A stretch of 64,000 nucleotides of DNA, from the NCBI RefSeq assembly GCF_004117855.1, contig NZ_QWBW01000016.1, forward strand, positions 52,059-116,058. The letters run 5' to 3'. The position numbers were made by a program, and so were the translations under genes. Numbering within the stretch: position 1 is the stretch's first letter; each line of letters starts with the position of its first letter. Origin of the DNA: Modicisalibacter coralii. Its GTDB lineage: Bacteria > Pseudomonadota > Gammaproteobacteria > Pseudomonadales > Halomonadaceae. The notes below the pieces were generated by a model. The model had not been told where the DNA came from, made no database searches, and saw nothing but the letters and a program-made list of their open reading frames with translations. Of this stretch, positions 41,279-49,855 are shown piece by piece.

Positions 41279-43351
41279 ATGCCCCCATTCCCGATTCCGG
41301 CCGCCAGGCCAGCGCGGCTGCCGCTGGCGGTCCGCCATGCCCTGGGCCTGACGTTGCTGACCCTGCCCGTGGCCACCTTCGCCCAGGACGCGGCGGATGC
41401 CGCTGGTGATCCCGACACCATGGTCATCAGTGCCACGGCCCTGAAGGTCGCCACGCCGCTGGTCGAGACGCCGCGAGCCCTGTCGTCGGTCGACCGTGAC
41501 GAGCTCGACGAACGCAACGTGCAGCGGCTGGACGAGTCGCTGCGCTACCGCTCCGGGGTCCTGTCGGGCCAGTACGGCGCCGATAACAACACCGACTGGT
41601 TCAAGATCCGGGGGTTCGATCAGGCCACCTATCAGGACGGTCTGCGGATCTACCGCACCGGTTACTACCAGTGGCTACCCGAACCCTACGGGCTGGAACG
41701 CGTCGACGTCTTCAAGGGGCCGGCGTCGATCCTCTATGGTGAAGCGCCCTCCGGCGGGCTGATCAACGCCGTCAGCAAGCGCCCCACCGCCGAGCGCCGC
41801 GGCGAGGTCGAGATTCAGGCCGGTAACCGCCACCATCGGCAATTCGCCTTCGATACCTCGGGGCCGGCCACCGAGAGCGGCGATGTGCGCTATCGCCTCG
41901 TGGGGCTCTACAAGGAGCGCGACGGCGATCTGGACGGCACCGATAACGAGCGCTACTACATCGCGCCGAGCCTCGAATGGGATATCTCCGATGACACCCG
42001 ACTGACGGTGCTGACCAGTTTCCAGAAGGACGACGGCGTTCCCGTCAATCCGTTCAAGCTGGCCTACGGCACGCTGGAAGACACGCCCTTCGGCAAGGTC
42101 GACCCCCGGACCAACTACGGGGCGCCCGACTACGACAAGGACGAACACACCCAGACGGCGCTCGGCTACGAATTCGAGCACCGTTTCGATGACACCTGGC
42201 AATTCGAGCAGGACTTCCGCTACAGCCATCTGGACCTGGACCTGCGCAGCACCTACATGGACTTCGCCACCGGCGATGGCCGGACGGCATATCGCGGTCA
42301 TCTGCAGCGCAAGGGCGATATCGATAGCTTCACCATCGATAACCGCATGGTCGGCAAGTGGTATACCGAGCGCACGGAGAACACCCTGCTGCTGGGGGTG
42401 GACTATCAGGACCTGAGCCTGGATGGCCAGGAGTTCGACGATTATGCCTACGACATCGTCGATATCTTCGACCCCCAGGGGGACATCGTCGCCGTTCCCG
42501 GCGATCGCTTGACGCGTCGCCAGATCGACAAGGATCAACTGGGTCTCTATGTGCAGGATCAACTGCGCATCGACGATCGCTGGGTGCTGCTGGGCGCCGT
42601 TCGCTACGATCATGCGGACGTGCGCAACGTGTCCGAACGCGAAGACACCACGGTCGACGAGACCCAGGCGGCGACCTCCTGGTCCGGCGGCGTGATGTAT
42701 CTCGGCGCCAACGGCCTCAATCCCTATCTCAGCTATACCGAGTCCTTCCAGCCGGAGGCACAGACCAATACGGCCGGGGCGATCTTCGAGGAGATCAAGG
42801 GCAAACAGTGGGAGCTGGGCGTCAAGTACGCGCCGTCGACCTGGGATGGCTATGTGACGGCGGCGGTATTCGACATCGAAGAGTCGAACTCCTTCGCCAC
42901 GACGCCGGCCGGCTACCAGACCCAGGAAGGGGAAAGGACCTCCACCGGCTTCGAAGTGGAGGGGGTGGGGTATCTCACCGATGCGCTCAAGCTGACGGCG
43001 GCCTATACCTACACGGATGCGCGTGACGAAGACGATGAGCGTGCCGGGCTGATCCCCCGCCATATGGCGTCCGCGTGGCTGGATTATGACTTCGAGGGCA
43101 CCGCCCTGAACGGCCTGAAGATCGGCGCGGGCGTTCGCCATGTGGGCGAGTCGATCGATGGCACGTCGCGCGCCACGGTGCCCGACTACACCGTGAGCGA
43201 CGCCATGGCCAGCTACGCGTTCAACCGCCACTGGACGGCCCAGGTCAATGTCAACAACGTGACCGACGAGGAGTACGTGGCCAGTTGCGACTACTGGTGC
43301 TACTACGGTGAGTCGCGCAGCGTGATCGGCAGCCTGAAGTACCGCTGGTAG
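41279..43351 (+). CDS. TonB-dependent siderophore receptor
   Basis: Outer-membrane receptor of 690 residues for ferric siderophore uptake. A signal peptide (to about residue 37, LPVATFAQ) is followed by a TonB-box-like DTMVISATAL stretch, the plug domain (RALSSVDRDELDERNVQRLD, IRGFDQATYQDGLRI, YGLERVDVFKGPASILYGE with the typical PGG/SGG loop) and a 22-strand barrel ending in the aromatic C-terminus VIGSLKYRW. The motif EEYVASCDYWCYYGESR near the C-terminus, with two cysteines, is shared with the FhuA-type receptor at 51705-53813 and marks the FhuA/ferrichrome-type group. Fur box at 41209-41227. Probably works with the exporter upstream. Confidence 0.93.
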   Translation: MPPFPIPAARPARLPLAVRHALGLTLLTLPVATFAQDAADAAGDPDTMVISATALKVATPLVETPRALSSVDRDELDERNVQRLDESLRYRSGVLSGQYGADNNTDWFKIRGFDQATYQDGLRIYRTGYYQWLPEPYGLERVDVFKGPASILYGEAPSGGLINAVSKRPTAERRGEVEIQAGNRHHRQFAFDTSGPATESGDVRYRLVGLYKERDGDLDGTDNERYYIAPSLEWDISDDTRLTVLTSFQKDDGVPVNPFKLAYGTLEDTPFGKVDPRTNYGAPDYDKDEHTQTALGYEFEHRFDDTWQFEQDFRYSHLDLDLRSTYMDFATGDGRTAYRGHLQRKGDIDSFTIDNRMVGKWYTERTENTLLLGVDYQDLSLDGQEFDDYAYDIVDIFDPQGDIVAVPGDRLTRRQIDKDQLGLYVQDQLRIDDRWVLLGAVRYDHADVRNVSEREDTTVDETQAATSWSGGVMYLGANGLNPYLSYTESFQPEAQTNTAGAIFEEIKGKQWELGVKYAPSTWDGYVTAAVFDIEESNSFATTPAGYQTQEGERTSTGFEVEGVGYLTDALKLTAAYTYTDARDEDDERAGLIPRHMASAWLDYDFEGTALNGLKIGAGVRHVGESIDGTSRATVPDYTVSDAMASYAFNRHWTAQVNVNNVTDEEYVASCDYWCYYGESRSVIGSLKYRW

Positions 43352-43375
43352 CGGACCTCCAGTGACGCCATGACG

Positions 43376-43407
43376 GCAAAAAGCCCGGTTGATGACCGGG
43401 CTTTTGC
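43376..43407 (+). terminator. Terminator after the TonB-dependent receptor
   Basis: GCAAAAAGCCCGGT (43376-43389) pairs with ACCGGGCTTTTGC (43395-43407) over a TGATG loop. The A/T-flanked stem can act on both strands and also serves the convergent gene that ends at 43440. Confidence 0.8.
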
Positions 43408-43439
43408 GTGTCGGACGCTTTACCGAGACACCGGGGCGA

Positions 43440-44018
43440 TCAGTTGTTGCCGCCCATGTTGTCCGCGGCGTCATCCGCGGCCTGCTGGGTTTTCTCGCCG
43501 GCCTTGTCGATTGCCTGACCGGCATCCATCAGCAGCTCGGAGGTCGCGGCCTTGGTGTTCTGCCAGGCGCTCTCGGCGGACTGCTTGGTGTTCTGCCAGG
43601 CTTTCGCGGTCGCCTGCTTGGTCTGATTCCACCAGTCGTTGGTGTACTCGGGCTGCTGGGTGATCTCCTGTTCGGTCAGGTCGACGTGCACCTTGTACTC
43701 GATGTTGTCGAGATCGTCGCCATTCTCGGTCTCGACGGTGAAATGGCCGGTCTGGATGACGTACTGCTTGGAGCCCATGTCGAGCAGGTTGCCGGTGTCG
43801 ATCACCAGCGCCTGAACCTGCATGTTGTCGTCGAGCAGCACGTCCTCGACGTCGCCGATCTCCTCGGAGGGATTGTCCTTGCCGTAGACCTCGGCGTCGG
43901 TCAGCTCGTCGGCGGAGTAGAGGCCCTGCGGGGCCGCCGTGGCCGCGGTGGCCAGGGTCAGACCGCCGGCGAGCAGCGCGGTGAGAATCGCCTTGTCGAG
44001 GGGCTTGCGCATAGCCAT
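43440..44018 (-). CDS. Periplasmic PRC-barrel protein with 11-residue repeats
   Basis: A 192-residue exported protein. The signal peptide (MRKPLDKAILTALLAGGLTL to about residue 30, cleavage ATAA) precedes a PRC-barrel domain (EELTDAEVYGKD-type segment, then IGDVEDVLLDDNMQVQALVI), about 35-110. The C-terminal part contains three consecutive 11-residue repeats of the pattern WQNTKxxAxxA (about 130-163), an amphipathic helical motif reminiscent of LEA or apolipoprotein-like proteins. PRC-barrel periplasmic proteins are often stress-related; function here unknown. The ATG at 44018 has an AAGGAGC ribosome binding site. It lies alone between the receptor and the large RTX gene. Confidence 0.8.
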   Translation of the reverse strand: MAMRKPLDKAILTALLAGGLTLATAATAAPQGLYSADELTDAEVYGKDNPSEEIGDVEDVLLDDNMQVQALVIDTGNLLDMGSKQYVIQTGHFTVETENGDDLDNIEYKVHVDLTEQEITQQPEYTNDWWNQTKQATAKAWQNTKQSAESAWQNTKAATSELLMDAGQAIDKAGEKTQQAADDAADNMGGNN

Positions 44019-44108
44019 ATCGTTGCTCCTTGTGAAAATTCCGTTTCGTGGATGTCGCCTCGTGTCCTGAGGCGCCGATGCAGCGACCCGCGGTGCGGGA
44101 GAGGCGTC

Positions 44109-44138
44109 CCGGAAGCGGCCGGCCCTGGCCGCTTCCGG
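44109..44138 (-). terminator. Stem-loop downstream of the RTX gene
   Basis: CCGGAAGCGGCC (44109-44120) and GGCCGCTTCCGG (44127-44138) form a perfect 12-bp stem with a six-base loop, 104 bases beyond the RTX gene stop on the minus strand. It could terminate the RTX transcript; there is no T-run. Confidence 0.5.
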
Positions 44139-44241
44139 AATGGCGTAACGTTGCCTCACATTCTGCTACGTCGTCTTTCTCAACATAGGGGTTGGCGCAG
44201 ATATTTCAACCGCTTGGCGACGATTCGTCGATGTGGGTGGT

Positions 44242-47200
44242 TCACAGCAACAGGCCCTGGGCGTCGAGCGCCGCGACACCGCCGAGTTCGATGGCCAGGT
44301 CGGCGACCCCGTCGCCGTTGACGTCGCCGTGCAGGGTGCCCTCGTCCAGGCGCAGTTCGCCGGCACGACCGGTGAATCCCGCCTCGTCGCGCCAGACGAA
44401 GGCCTGATCGCCGTCGCGGGTCAGGTCGGCATCGATGCCCGACAGGTCGATGACGTCGCCCTCGTCCAGGGAGAAGCCCTCGATGCGTGCCGGGGCTTCG
44501 GGACCGGCGGCCTGCAGCGTGCGGAACACGAAGGTGTCCGCGCCGTCACCACCGGTGTGCACGACGGGTCCGGAAGCCCCGCCCGAGGACACCTCGCCCT
44601 CGACATCCAGGTTGGCGAGCGGCGTCTTGTCCGCGTCATAGGTCTTGTAGGCGAAGCGCCAGGTCTCGCCGGGGGCCAGGCTCAGCGGCTGGTCGTCGCC
44701 GATCACGTAGTGGCCGGCCGCATCGTCGGCGACGATCTCGGCGTTCCACAGGCTGCTGAGGCCGGAAGGCAGGTCGAAGGCCAGGGTGACGTCGTCGAGG
44801 GTCGCCGCGGAGGTGTTCTCGACGAACACCTCGCCGACATAGCCGCTGCTCCATTCGCTCTTGATATGCGTGGTGATGCTCGTCACGGCGTCGGCATCCA
44901 GGGCGTCGCCCGGGTTGGCGTCGGTGGCGAAGAGGCCCTCCGTTTCCAGCGTGGCCGACCGGCCGTTGAGGGTCAGCGCCTCGGGCAGCAGGGATTCCGC
45001 GGCATAGGCCTTGAACGAGAAGGTGATGCTCTCGCCGGGCGCCATGACCGTGGTGGCGCCCTCGTAAGCGACGGTATAGCGGCCATCATCGGCGCTCACC
45101 AGGCTGGCGTTGTAAAGCTGATCCAGGTCGGTATCCAGGTCGAAGGCGATCGTCGGATCGACGAGGTCCTCGTCGCCATGGTTGGTCACCGTCACGCGCA
45201 TGACGTAGCCGGTCGACCAGCGATGGACCGGGGTCAGTTCATAGCCGAGGGCGCCGGCATCGTCGCCATCCGCCGGCGGGGCCGGGATCTCGGTAGTGTC
45301 GTCGGGCGCCGGGGCGTCCAGCGGCGGCTCGACGGGAACATCGGGCGTGGCATCGGGGCCCGGTTGCTCGTCATGGACGGGCATGGGGGCGGGCTGGGCA
45401 TCGCCGTCGCCGAGAATCGCTTCCGGGGAGGGCGTGACGAAGGCCTCGCCCTGGCGGACCTCGCCGGTACGCAGGTCGAGTACCTTGCCGTCGGCGAAGT
45501 AGGCCGCTTCCATGTCGATCAGCGTGTCGTCCGTGCCGGCGCCGTCCACGCGCCAGTGGCCCGCGGCATTGCGCTCGAGGGTGTAGGTCGCCAGGACCTC
45601 GCCGAAGAGCGCGATATCGAACCCCGCGCCGCCGTCGAGAAGGTTGTCGCCCCAGCCGTCGCCGCCGCGCAGGATGTCGTCACCGGCGCCGCCATGGAGG
45701 CGGTCGTCGCCCAGCCCGCCGTCCAGATAGACGCCGTCGTCGGAGCCGTGGATCACGTCGTCGCGCCGCGAGCCGATCAGGTAGTCGAAGGTGACCCGGT
45801 TGGTGGACATGTCGGTAATGGCGCCGAAGCTTTCACCGCCCGAGTTGGTCCACAGCGAGGTCGACATGCCGTCGTTGGCCTCGGTACGGATCGAGCGTTC
45901 GACGTGAACCGTGTTGTGGTGATCCTGCCCGCCGTGGAAGTTGATGTCTCGGTCGGTCGACGAGACGTGAACGTCGTTGCCGACCGAGGAGCGCCAGGAG
46001 GCGAACAGCACGCTGTGGCGCATGCCCGAGTCTTCCAGGTGGGTCAGGGTGCCGTCGTACATCTCGCGCAGTTCGTAGGCATAGCCGATGCCGCCGCTGC
46101 CCTTGTTGAAACTGCCGTGGGCGCCCAGTGCCTCGGCCTCGAGGTCGAGCGAACGGGCGAATTCGAAAGCGGTGCCCGGCCCGTTGATTACCTGGATGTC
46201 GTCGAGGCGGGCATCGGTCGTGGCGTCGAACCTGACGGCCTGGTAATCCTTGAAATCCGACAGGGTGTTGGCGAACTTGCCCGGGTCGGGCTCGCCCAGT
46301 TCATAGCCGATCGAGAAGCCCGACAGGGATACCTTGTCGAGGGCATCCACCTTCTCGATCCTGGCCTCGCCGCCCGCGAAGGTGAAGTGAACGCCACGGT
46401 CCAGGGTGACCTGATCGCCGTCGACGGCCACGACCTTCGCCATGCTGGTGCGCAGCGGGGCGTTGTACTTCTGCCAGGAGTCGTCGCCGATCTCGGCGAA
46501 GTACTCGGCGGTGTTGTCCTGCCAGAGACGCACCGTGTCGCCGACGGTCAGGCCGTGATCGGCGGCGAGATCGAGGGTCCGGCTGCCCTCGACGGCATCG
46601 CTTTCCAGTTGGCCGGCGAAGCGGGTGTTGCCGCCCGCGACGAGAATGCCGGTGTCGGCATCGTTGTCGAGCGCCTCGTCGGTGAAGACGATGCGGGTCG
46701 CGTCGGAGCCGGCACCGGCCAGGGTGATGTCGGAACGCGAGACGGTGATCGAATCGTCGAAGCGATAGGTTCCCGCGCCCAGATGGATAGTGGCACCCTC
46801 CGGCGCCTGGTCGATCAGCGCCTGCAACTGCGCGGCGGTGATGTCGGCATCGACCGTGATGTCGTCGGCGAGGGTATCGCCGCCCCCCGAGATCAGATCG
46901 CCGATGGCATCGATGAGATCGCCGATGTCCGAGAAGAGGCCGCCGTCGTCCTCCGAAGTCGGTTCCTCGACCGGCTCGGGGCGGGCGACCGCGTCATCGT
47001 CGGTGGCGGTCAGCGCATGACCGTTGAGGGTGAATCCGTCGGGTCGTTGCGGAGCATCGCTGGCGACCTTGAACTTGAAGCGAACCGTATCCCCCGGCGC
47101 GATGGTGCTGTCGCTGCCGGTTTCACCGATCAGGTAGCGATCGGCATCGTGCGAGGCGATCGAGGCGCTCCAGATATCGGTGATGGTGCCGGGCAGATCG

Positions 47201-47313
47201 AAGCCCAGGCGGTAATCCTCGATGGGGCTGTCGCCGTTGTTGGTGACGAAGATTTCCATGACGGCGCCAGTGCTCCACTGACTGTGGGTCTTTACGTCGA
47301 TCGATGCATTCAT
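44242..47313 (-). CDS. Large secreted RTX protein with CBM2-like modules and a beta-helix
   Basis: A 1023-residue, highly acidic protein. From the N-terminus: a CBM2-like module (about 1-103, QWSTGAVMEIFVTNNG), an acidic linker, a right-handed parallel beta-helix (about 150-520, ATIHLGAGTYRFDD to HHNTVHVERSI), RTX calcium-binding nonapeptides (about 527-570, GGLGDDRLHGGAGDD), a short beta domain, a Pro/Asp linker (about 628-685), two more CBM2-like modules (about 685-790, RWSTGYVMRVTVTNHG; and 810-905, EWSSGYVGEVFVENTS), and a serralysin-type C-terminal domain (GGDGADTFVFRTLQ onward) that is the type I secretion signal. There is no Sec signal. The beta-helix resembles polysaccharide lyases/epimerases, but no catalytic set can be assigned. 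No type I exporter gene is adjacent. Confidence 0.85.
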   Translation of the reverse strand: MNASIDVKTHSQWSTGAVMEIFVTNNGDSPIEDYRLGFDLPGTITDIWSASIASHDADRYLIGETGSDSTIAPGDTVRFKFKVASDAPQRPDGFTLNGHALTATDDDAVARPEPVEEPTSEDDGGLFSDIGDLIDAIGDLISGGGDTLADDITVDADITAAQLQALIDQAPEGATIHLGAGTYRFDDSITVSRSDITLAGAGSDATRIVFTDEALDNDADTGILVAGGNTRFAGQLESDAVEGSRTLDLAADHGLTVGDTVRLWQDNTAEYFAEIGDDSWQKYNAPLRTSMAKVVAVDGDQVTLDRGVHFTFAGGEARIEKVDALDKVSLSGFSIGYELGEPDPGKFANTLSDFKDYQAVRFDATTDARLDDIQVINGPGTAFEFARSLDLEAEALGAHGSFNKGSGGIGYAYELREMYDGTLTHLEDSGMRHSVLFASWRSSVGNDVHVSSTDRDINFHGGQDHHNTVHVERSIRTEANDGMSTSLWTNSGGESFGAITDMSTNRVTFDYLIGSRRDDVIHGSDDGVYLDGGLGDDRLHGGAGDDILRGGDGWGDNLLDGGAGFDIALFGEVLATYTLERNAAGHWRVDGAGTDDTLIDMEAAYFADGKVLDLRTGEVRQGEAFVTPSPEAILGDGDAQPAPMPVHDEQPGPDATPDVPVEPPLDAPAPDDTTEIPAPPADGDDAGALGYELTPVHRWSTGYVMRVTVTNHGDEDLVDPTIAFDLDTDLDQLYNASLVSADDGRYTVAYEGATTVMAPGESITFSFKAYAAESLLPEALTLNGRSATLETEGLFATDANPGDALDADAVTSITTHIKSEWSSGYVGEVFVENTSAATLDDVTLAFDLPSGLSSLWNAEIVADDAAGHYVIGDDQPLSLAPGETWRFAYKTYDADKTPLANLDVEGEVSSGGASGPVVHTGGDGADTFVFRTLQAAGPEAPARIEGFSLDEGDVIDLSGIDADLTRDGDQAFVWRDEAGFTGRAGELRLDEGTLHGDVNGDGVADLAIELGGVAALDAQGLLL

Positions 47314-47526
47314 GATGACCACCTGAAGAAGACATGACTCACCTGGCATCGCTCGCACCGCAAGGGGCGGGCAATGTCCTCGCTTGGGTTATCGAGAGGC
47401 GCTACCGCAAGAGGCCGGAGACGGCGAAGAGAGAGCGGCAGAGGGGCAGTCAGTCGCCCAGTGGAACTTCCATGGAATGCATACCTCGCAACCGAAAAAG
47501 ACTATCGGCGTTCATTAGAGAAGCTT

Positions 47527-47555
47527 TAATGAAGAAAATTATCCCTATTTGTCAA
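47527..47555 (-). promoter_or_regulatory. Candidate promoter for the RTX gene
   Basis: In an AT-rich patch on the minus strand a perfect TTGACA (47555-47550) is followed after 17 bases by TCATTA (47532-47527), a weak -10. It lies about 215 bases upstream of the RTX start. The rest of 47314-47598 shows no gene. Confidence 0.35.
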
Positions 47556-47598
47556 CTTGTAGGGATTTGTCAGTCACGGGTAACCGGCAGGGGCGTTA

Positions 47599-47762
47599 GA
47601 ACGCCTTTCACAACCGGTAGACGAAGTAGGCTTCTCCGGTGGCAGGGCGTCGCGAGGGCGCTGTAAACCCCTCCCTGGGCGCTACCTTTGCCATCCATGG
47701 CAAAGGACCCTCGCTTTGCCCTGCCCCCGGCGCCCATCATCAGAGGATTTGGAAATGCGTTC
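47599..47762 (+). mobile_element. MITE copy B (164 bp)
   Basis: Same element and orientation as copy A, equal in length. Ends read GAACGCCTTTCACAACC and, inverted, GAACGCATTTCCAAATCC, forming terminal inverted repeats. Flanking triplets are TTA and TTG. The core keeps the CTTTGCCAT/ATGGCAAAG palindrome and the GCGAGGGCGCTGTAAACCC block. It lies between the RTX gene and fhuB; the next 92 bases contain a GGCGAGCGCAGGCAG stretch resembling the end of the repeat at 31006-31146. Confidence 0.8.
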
Positions 47763-47854
47763 TTGGTCGCGTGGGAGGGAAAGGCGGCAGCGAGATGGTG
47801 GGAGCCTCGGGTTGGTACGAACAGTCGGCGAGCGCAGGCAGCTTTCGGGCAACG

Positions 47855-49855
47855 CTAGAGCTTTCGCAGCCCCCACAGGAAATACGCCCCACCCACCAGC
47901 GAGGCGACCAGCCCGGCGGGAATCTCCTGGGGGAACAGCCACTGGCGCCCCAGCCAGTCGGCGACGACCATCAGCAGGGCACCGACCAGCGCCGCGCCGA
48001 GCAGGTGGTCGCGGGCCCGCGAGAAGCCCAGCAGACGCGCCAGGTGGGGGGCCAGCAGGCCGACGAACGACAACGGGCCGACCACCAGGGTGGCGCAGGC
48101 GGTGAGCAGGGCGACCAGCCCCAGCAGCGCCAGCCGGGCGCGGCCGACCGGCAGGCCCAGTGCCTGGGCGGTGGAGGCCCCCAGCGGCAGCAGGTCCAGC
48201 CAGCGGGCGAAGGGCGCCGTCGCGGCGGCGAGAAGCAGCGCCAGGACGACCACGGCGAGCGCGGAACCCGGGCCGACGTAGTAGGTCGAGCCCGACATCC
48301 AGGCGATCACCTGCTGACCGCGCGGGTCGCCGCCGGCCAGGACGAAGCTGCGCACGGCCTCGAACAGGGCGGTGACGGCGACGCCGGTGAGCAGCAGCGG
48401 CTCGGGCCGAAAGCCGTGGCGGCGGTTGAGCGCCAGCAGTATCAGCAGGGTGACCAGTGCCGCCAGGGTGCCCACCGCGAGCAGGCCGAGCGGGCCCATC
48501 GGCGGCAGCAGGTAGATCGCCAGGATCAGTCCGATCGCGGTGCCGCCGCTGATGCCCAGGACCTCGGGGCTGGCCATGGGGTTGCCGGTCAGCCGCTGGA
48601 TCAGCGTGCCGGCCAGCGCCAGCAGCACCCCGGCGCCCGCGGCGGCGAGGACCCGGGGCGCGCGCCAGGCCAGGGCCGGCGCCTCGCCGGGCAGGCTGAA
48701 TTGCCAGCCGTCGGCACCCTGGCCGAGGCACAGCGCGACGGCGGCGGCGAGCAGCAGCGCCACGCCGAGCAGCCCCGCCCGGCGAACGGGCGCGGAATGA
48801 CGCCGCACGGGGGCGCCGGTCGAGACCGCCGGACGCTGCCCGCTCAGGCGCAGGCGCGGCAGCAGCCACAGCAACAGCGGGGCGCCCAGCGCGGCGGTGG
48901 TCGCGCCGGTGGGGATCAGGGTCGGCAGCGTGCCGGAGACTCTTTGCAGCAGCAGGTCGGTGGCGGTGAGCAGCAAGGCGCCCAACAGCGTCGCCCACAG
49001 CAGCCGCGCGCCGAGGCGGCGTGCCCCGAGCAGGCGCACGATGGCCGGCGCGGCCAGGCCGATGAAGCCGACCACGCCGAGCACGCTGACCACACAGCCG
49101 GTGACGAACACCGCCAGGCCCAGCCCGGCCAGGCGCAACTGCTTGAGCGAGACACCCAGGCTCCTGGCGTTGGCATCGTCGAGTTCGAGCAGGCTCAGCG
49201 GGCGCAGCAGGGCGGCGGCCAGGGCGGCGGCGATCGCCAGTCGCGGCAGTAGATAGACCACGCCGTTCCAGTCGGTCTGCGCCAGCGAACCGGCGCCCCA
49301 GATCATCAGCCCCTTGAGGGCCTCCTGGTGGAACAGCAGCAGCACCATGGCCAGCGCGCCGCAGTAGAGATTGACCACCAGCCCGGCGAGCACCACCACC
49401 ATTGGCGCCAGGCCGCGTCGCCAGGCCAGCGCGAACACCAGCCCCATGGCCAGTCCGCCGCCGGCGAGCGCCACCCATTCGCGGCCGCCGACGAGCAACC
49501 CCGGGGCCAGCAGCGTGGCGGCGAGCAGGGCCAGGTTGGCGCCGCTGGCCACGCCCAGGGTGGTGGGCGCGGCCAGCGGGTTGCGCAGCACCTGCTGCAT
49601 CAATACCCCGGCCAGTGCCAGCCCGCCGCCGCCGAGCAGCGCCATGGCGAGCCGCGGCCACCAGCTGAAATGGGCGACCCACTGGGCCTCCTGGCCGGCT
49701 TGCGGGGCGACGAGCCCCTGCCAGGCGGCGTCCAGGCCGATCCCGTCGTGCAGCGTCAGGCCGGCCAGCGCCAGGGTCAGCAGGGCGAGCAGCAGGCAGG
49801 CGCGGGCGGGCGTCAGCCGGGGGTGGAGTGGCGAGCGGGCGGCGATCGCTTTCAT
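47855..49855 (-). CDS. fhuB: Fe(3+)-hydroxamate ABC transporter permease FhuB (fused double permease)
   Basis: Inner-membrane permease of 666 residues made of two tandem BtuC/FecCD-type halves of about ten helices each, the arrangement specific to FhuB. Each half carries the permease motif: MQQVLRNPLAAPTTLGVASG in the first and IQRLTGNPMASPEVLGISGG in the second, and the GxxxPHLAR loop (FVGLLAPHLARLLGF) near the end. It works with FhuD and the FhuC ATPase to import hydroxamate siderophores. Its ATG overlaps the fhuD stop (ATGA). Confidence 0.94.
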   Translation of the reverse strand: MKAIAARSPLHPRLTPARACLLLALLTLALAGLTLHDGIGLDAAWQGLVAPQAGQEAQWVAHFSWWPRLAMALLGGGGLALAGVLMQQVLRNPLAAPTTLGVASGANLALLAATLLAPGLLVGGREWVALAGGGLAMGLVFALAWRRGLAPMVVVLAGLVVNLYCGALAMVLLLFHQEALKGLMIWGAGSLAQTDWNGVVYLLPRLAIAAALAAALLRPLSLLELDDANARSLGVSLKQLRLAGLGLAVFVTGCVVSVLGVVGFIGLAAPAIVRLLGARRLGARLLWATLLGALLLTATDLLLQRVSGTLPTLIPTGATTAALGAPLLLWLLPRLRLSGQRPAVSTGAPVRRHSAPVRRAGLLGVALLLAAAVALCLGQGADGWQFSLPGEAPALAWRAPRVLAAAGAGVLLALAGTLIQRLTGNPMASPEVLGISGGTAIGLILAIYLLPPMGPLGLLAVGTLAALVTLLILLALNRRHGFRPEPLLLTGVAVTALFEAVRSFVLAGGDPRGQQVIAWMSGSTYYVGPGSALAVVVLALLLAAATAPFARWLDLLPLGASTAQALGLPVGRARLALLGLVALLTACATLVVGPLSFVGLLAPHLARLLGFSRARDHLLGAALVGALLMVVADWLGRQWLFPQEIPAGLVASLVGGAYFLWGLRKL

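Noticed and set aside
44233..47337. A 1034-codon plus-strand open frame opposite the RTX gene
   Set aside because: It is the antisense of a GC-rich, highly biased gene; the translation is rich in G, V, R and has no domain, while the minus strand encodes clear CBM2, RTX and secretion motifs.
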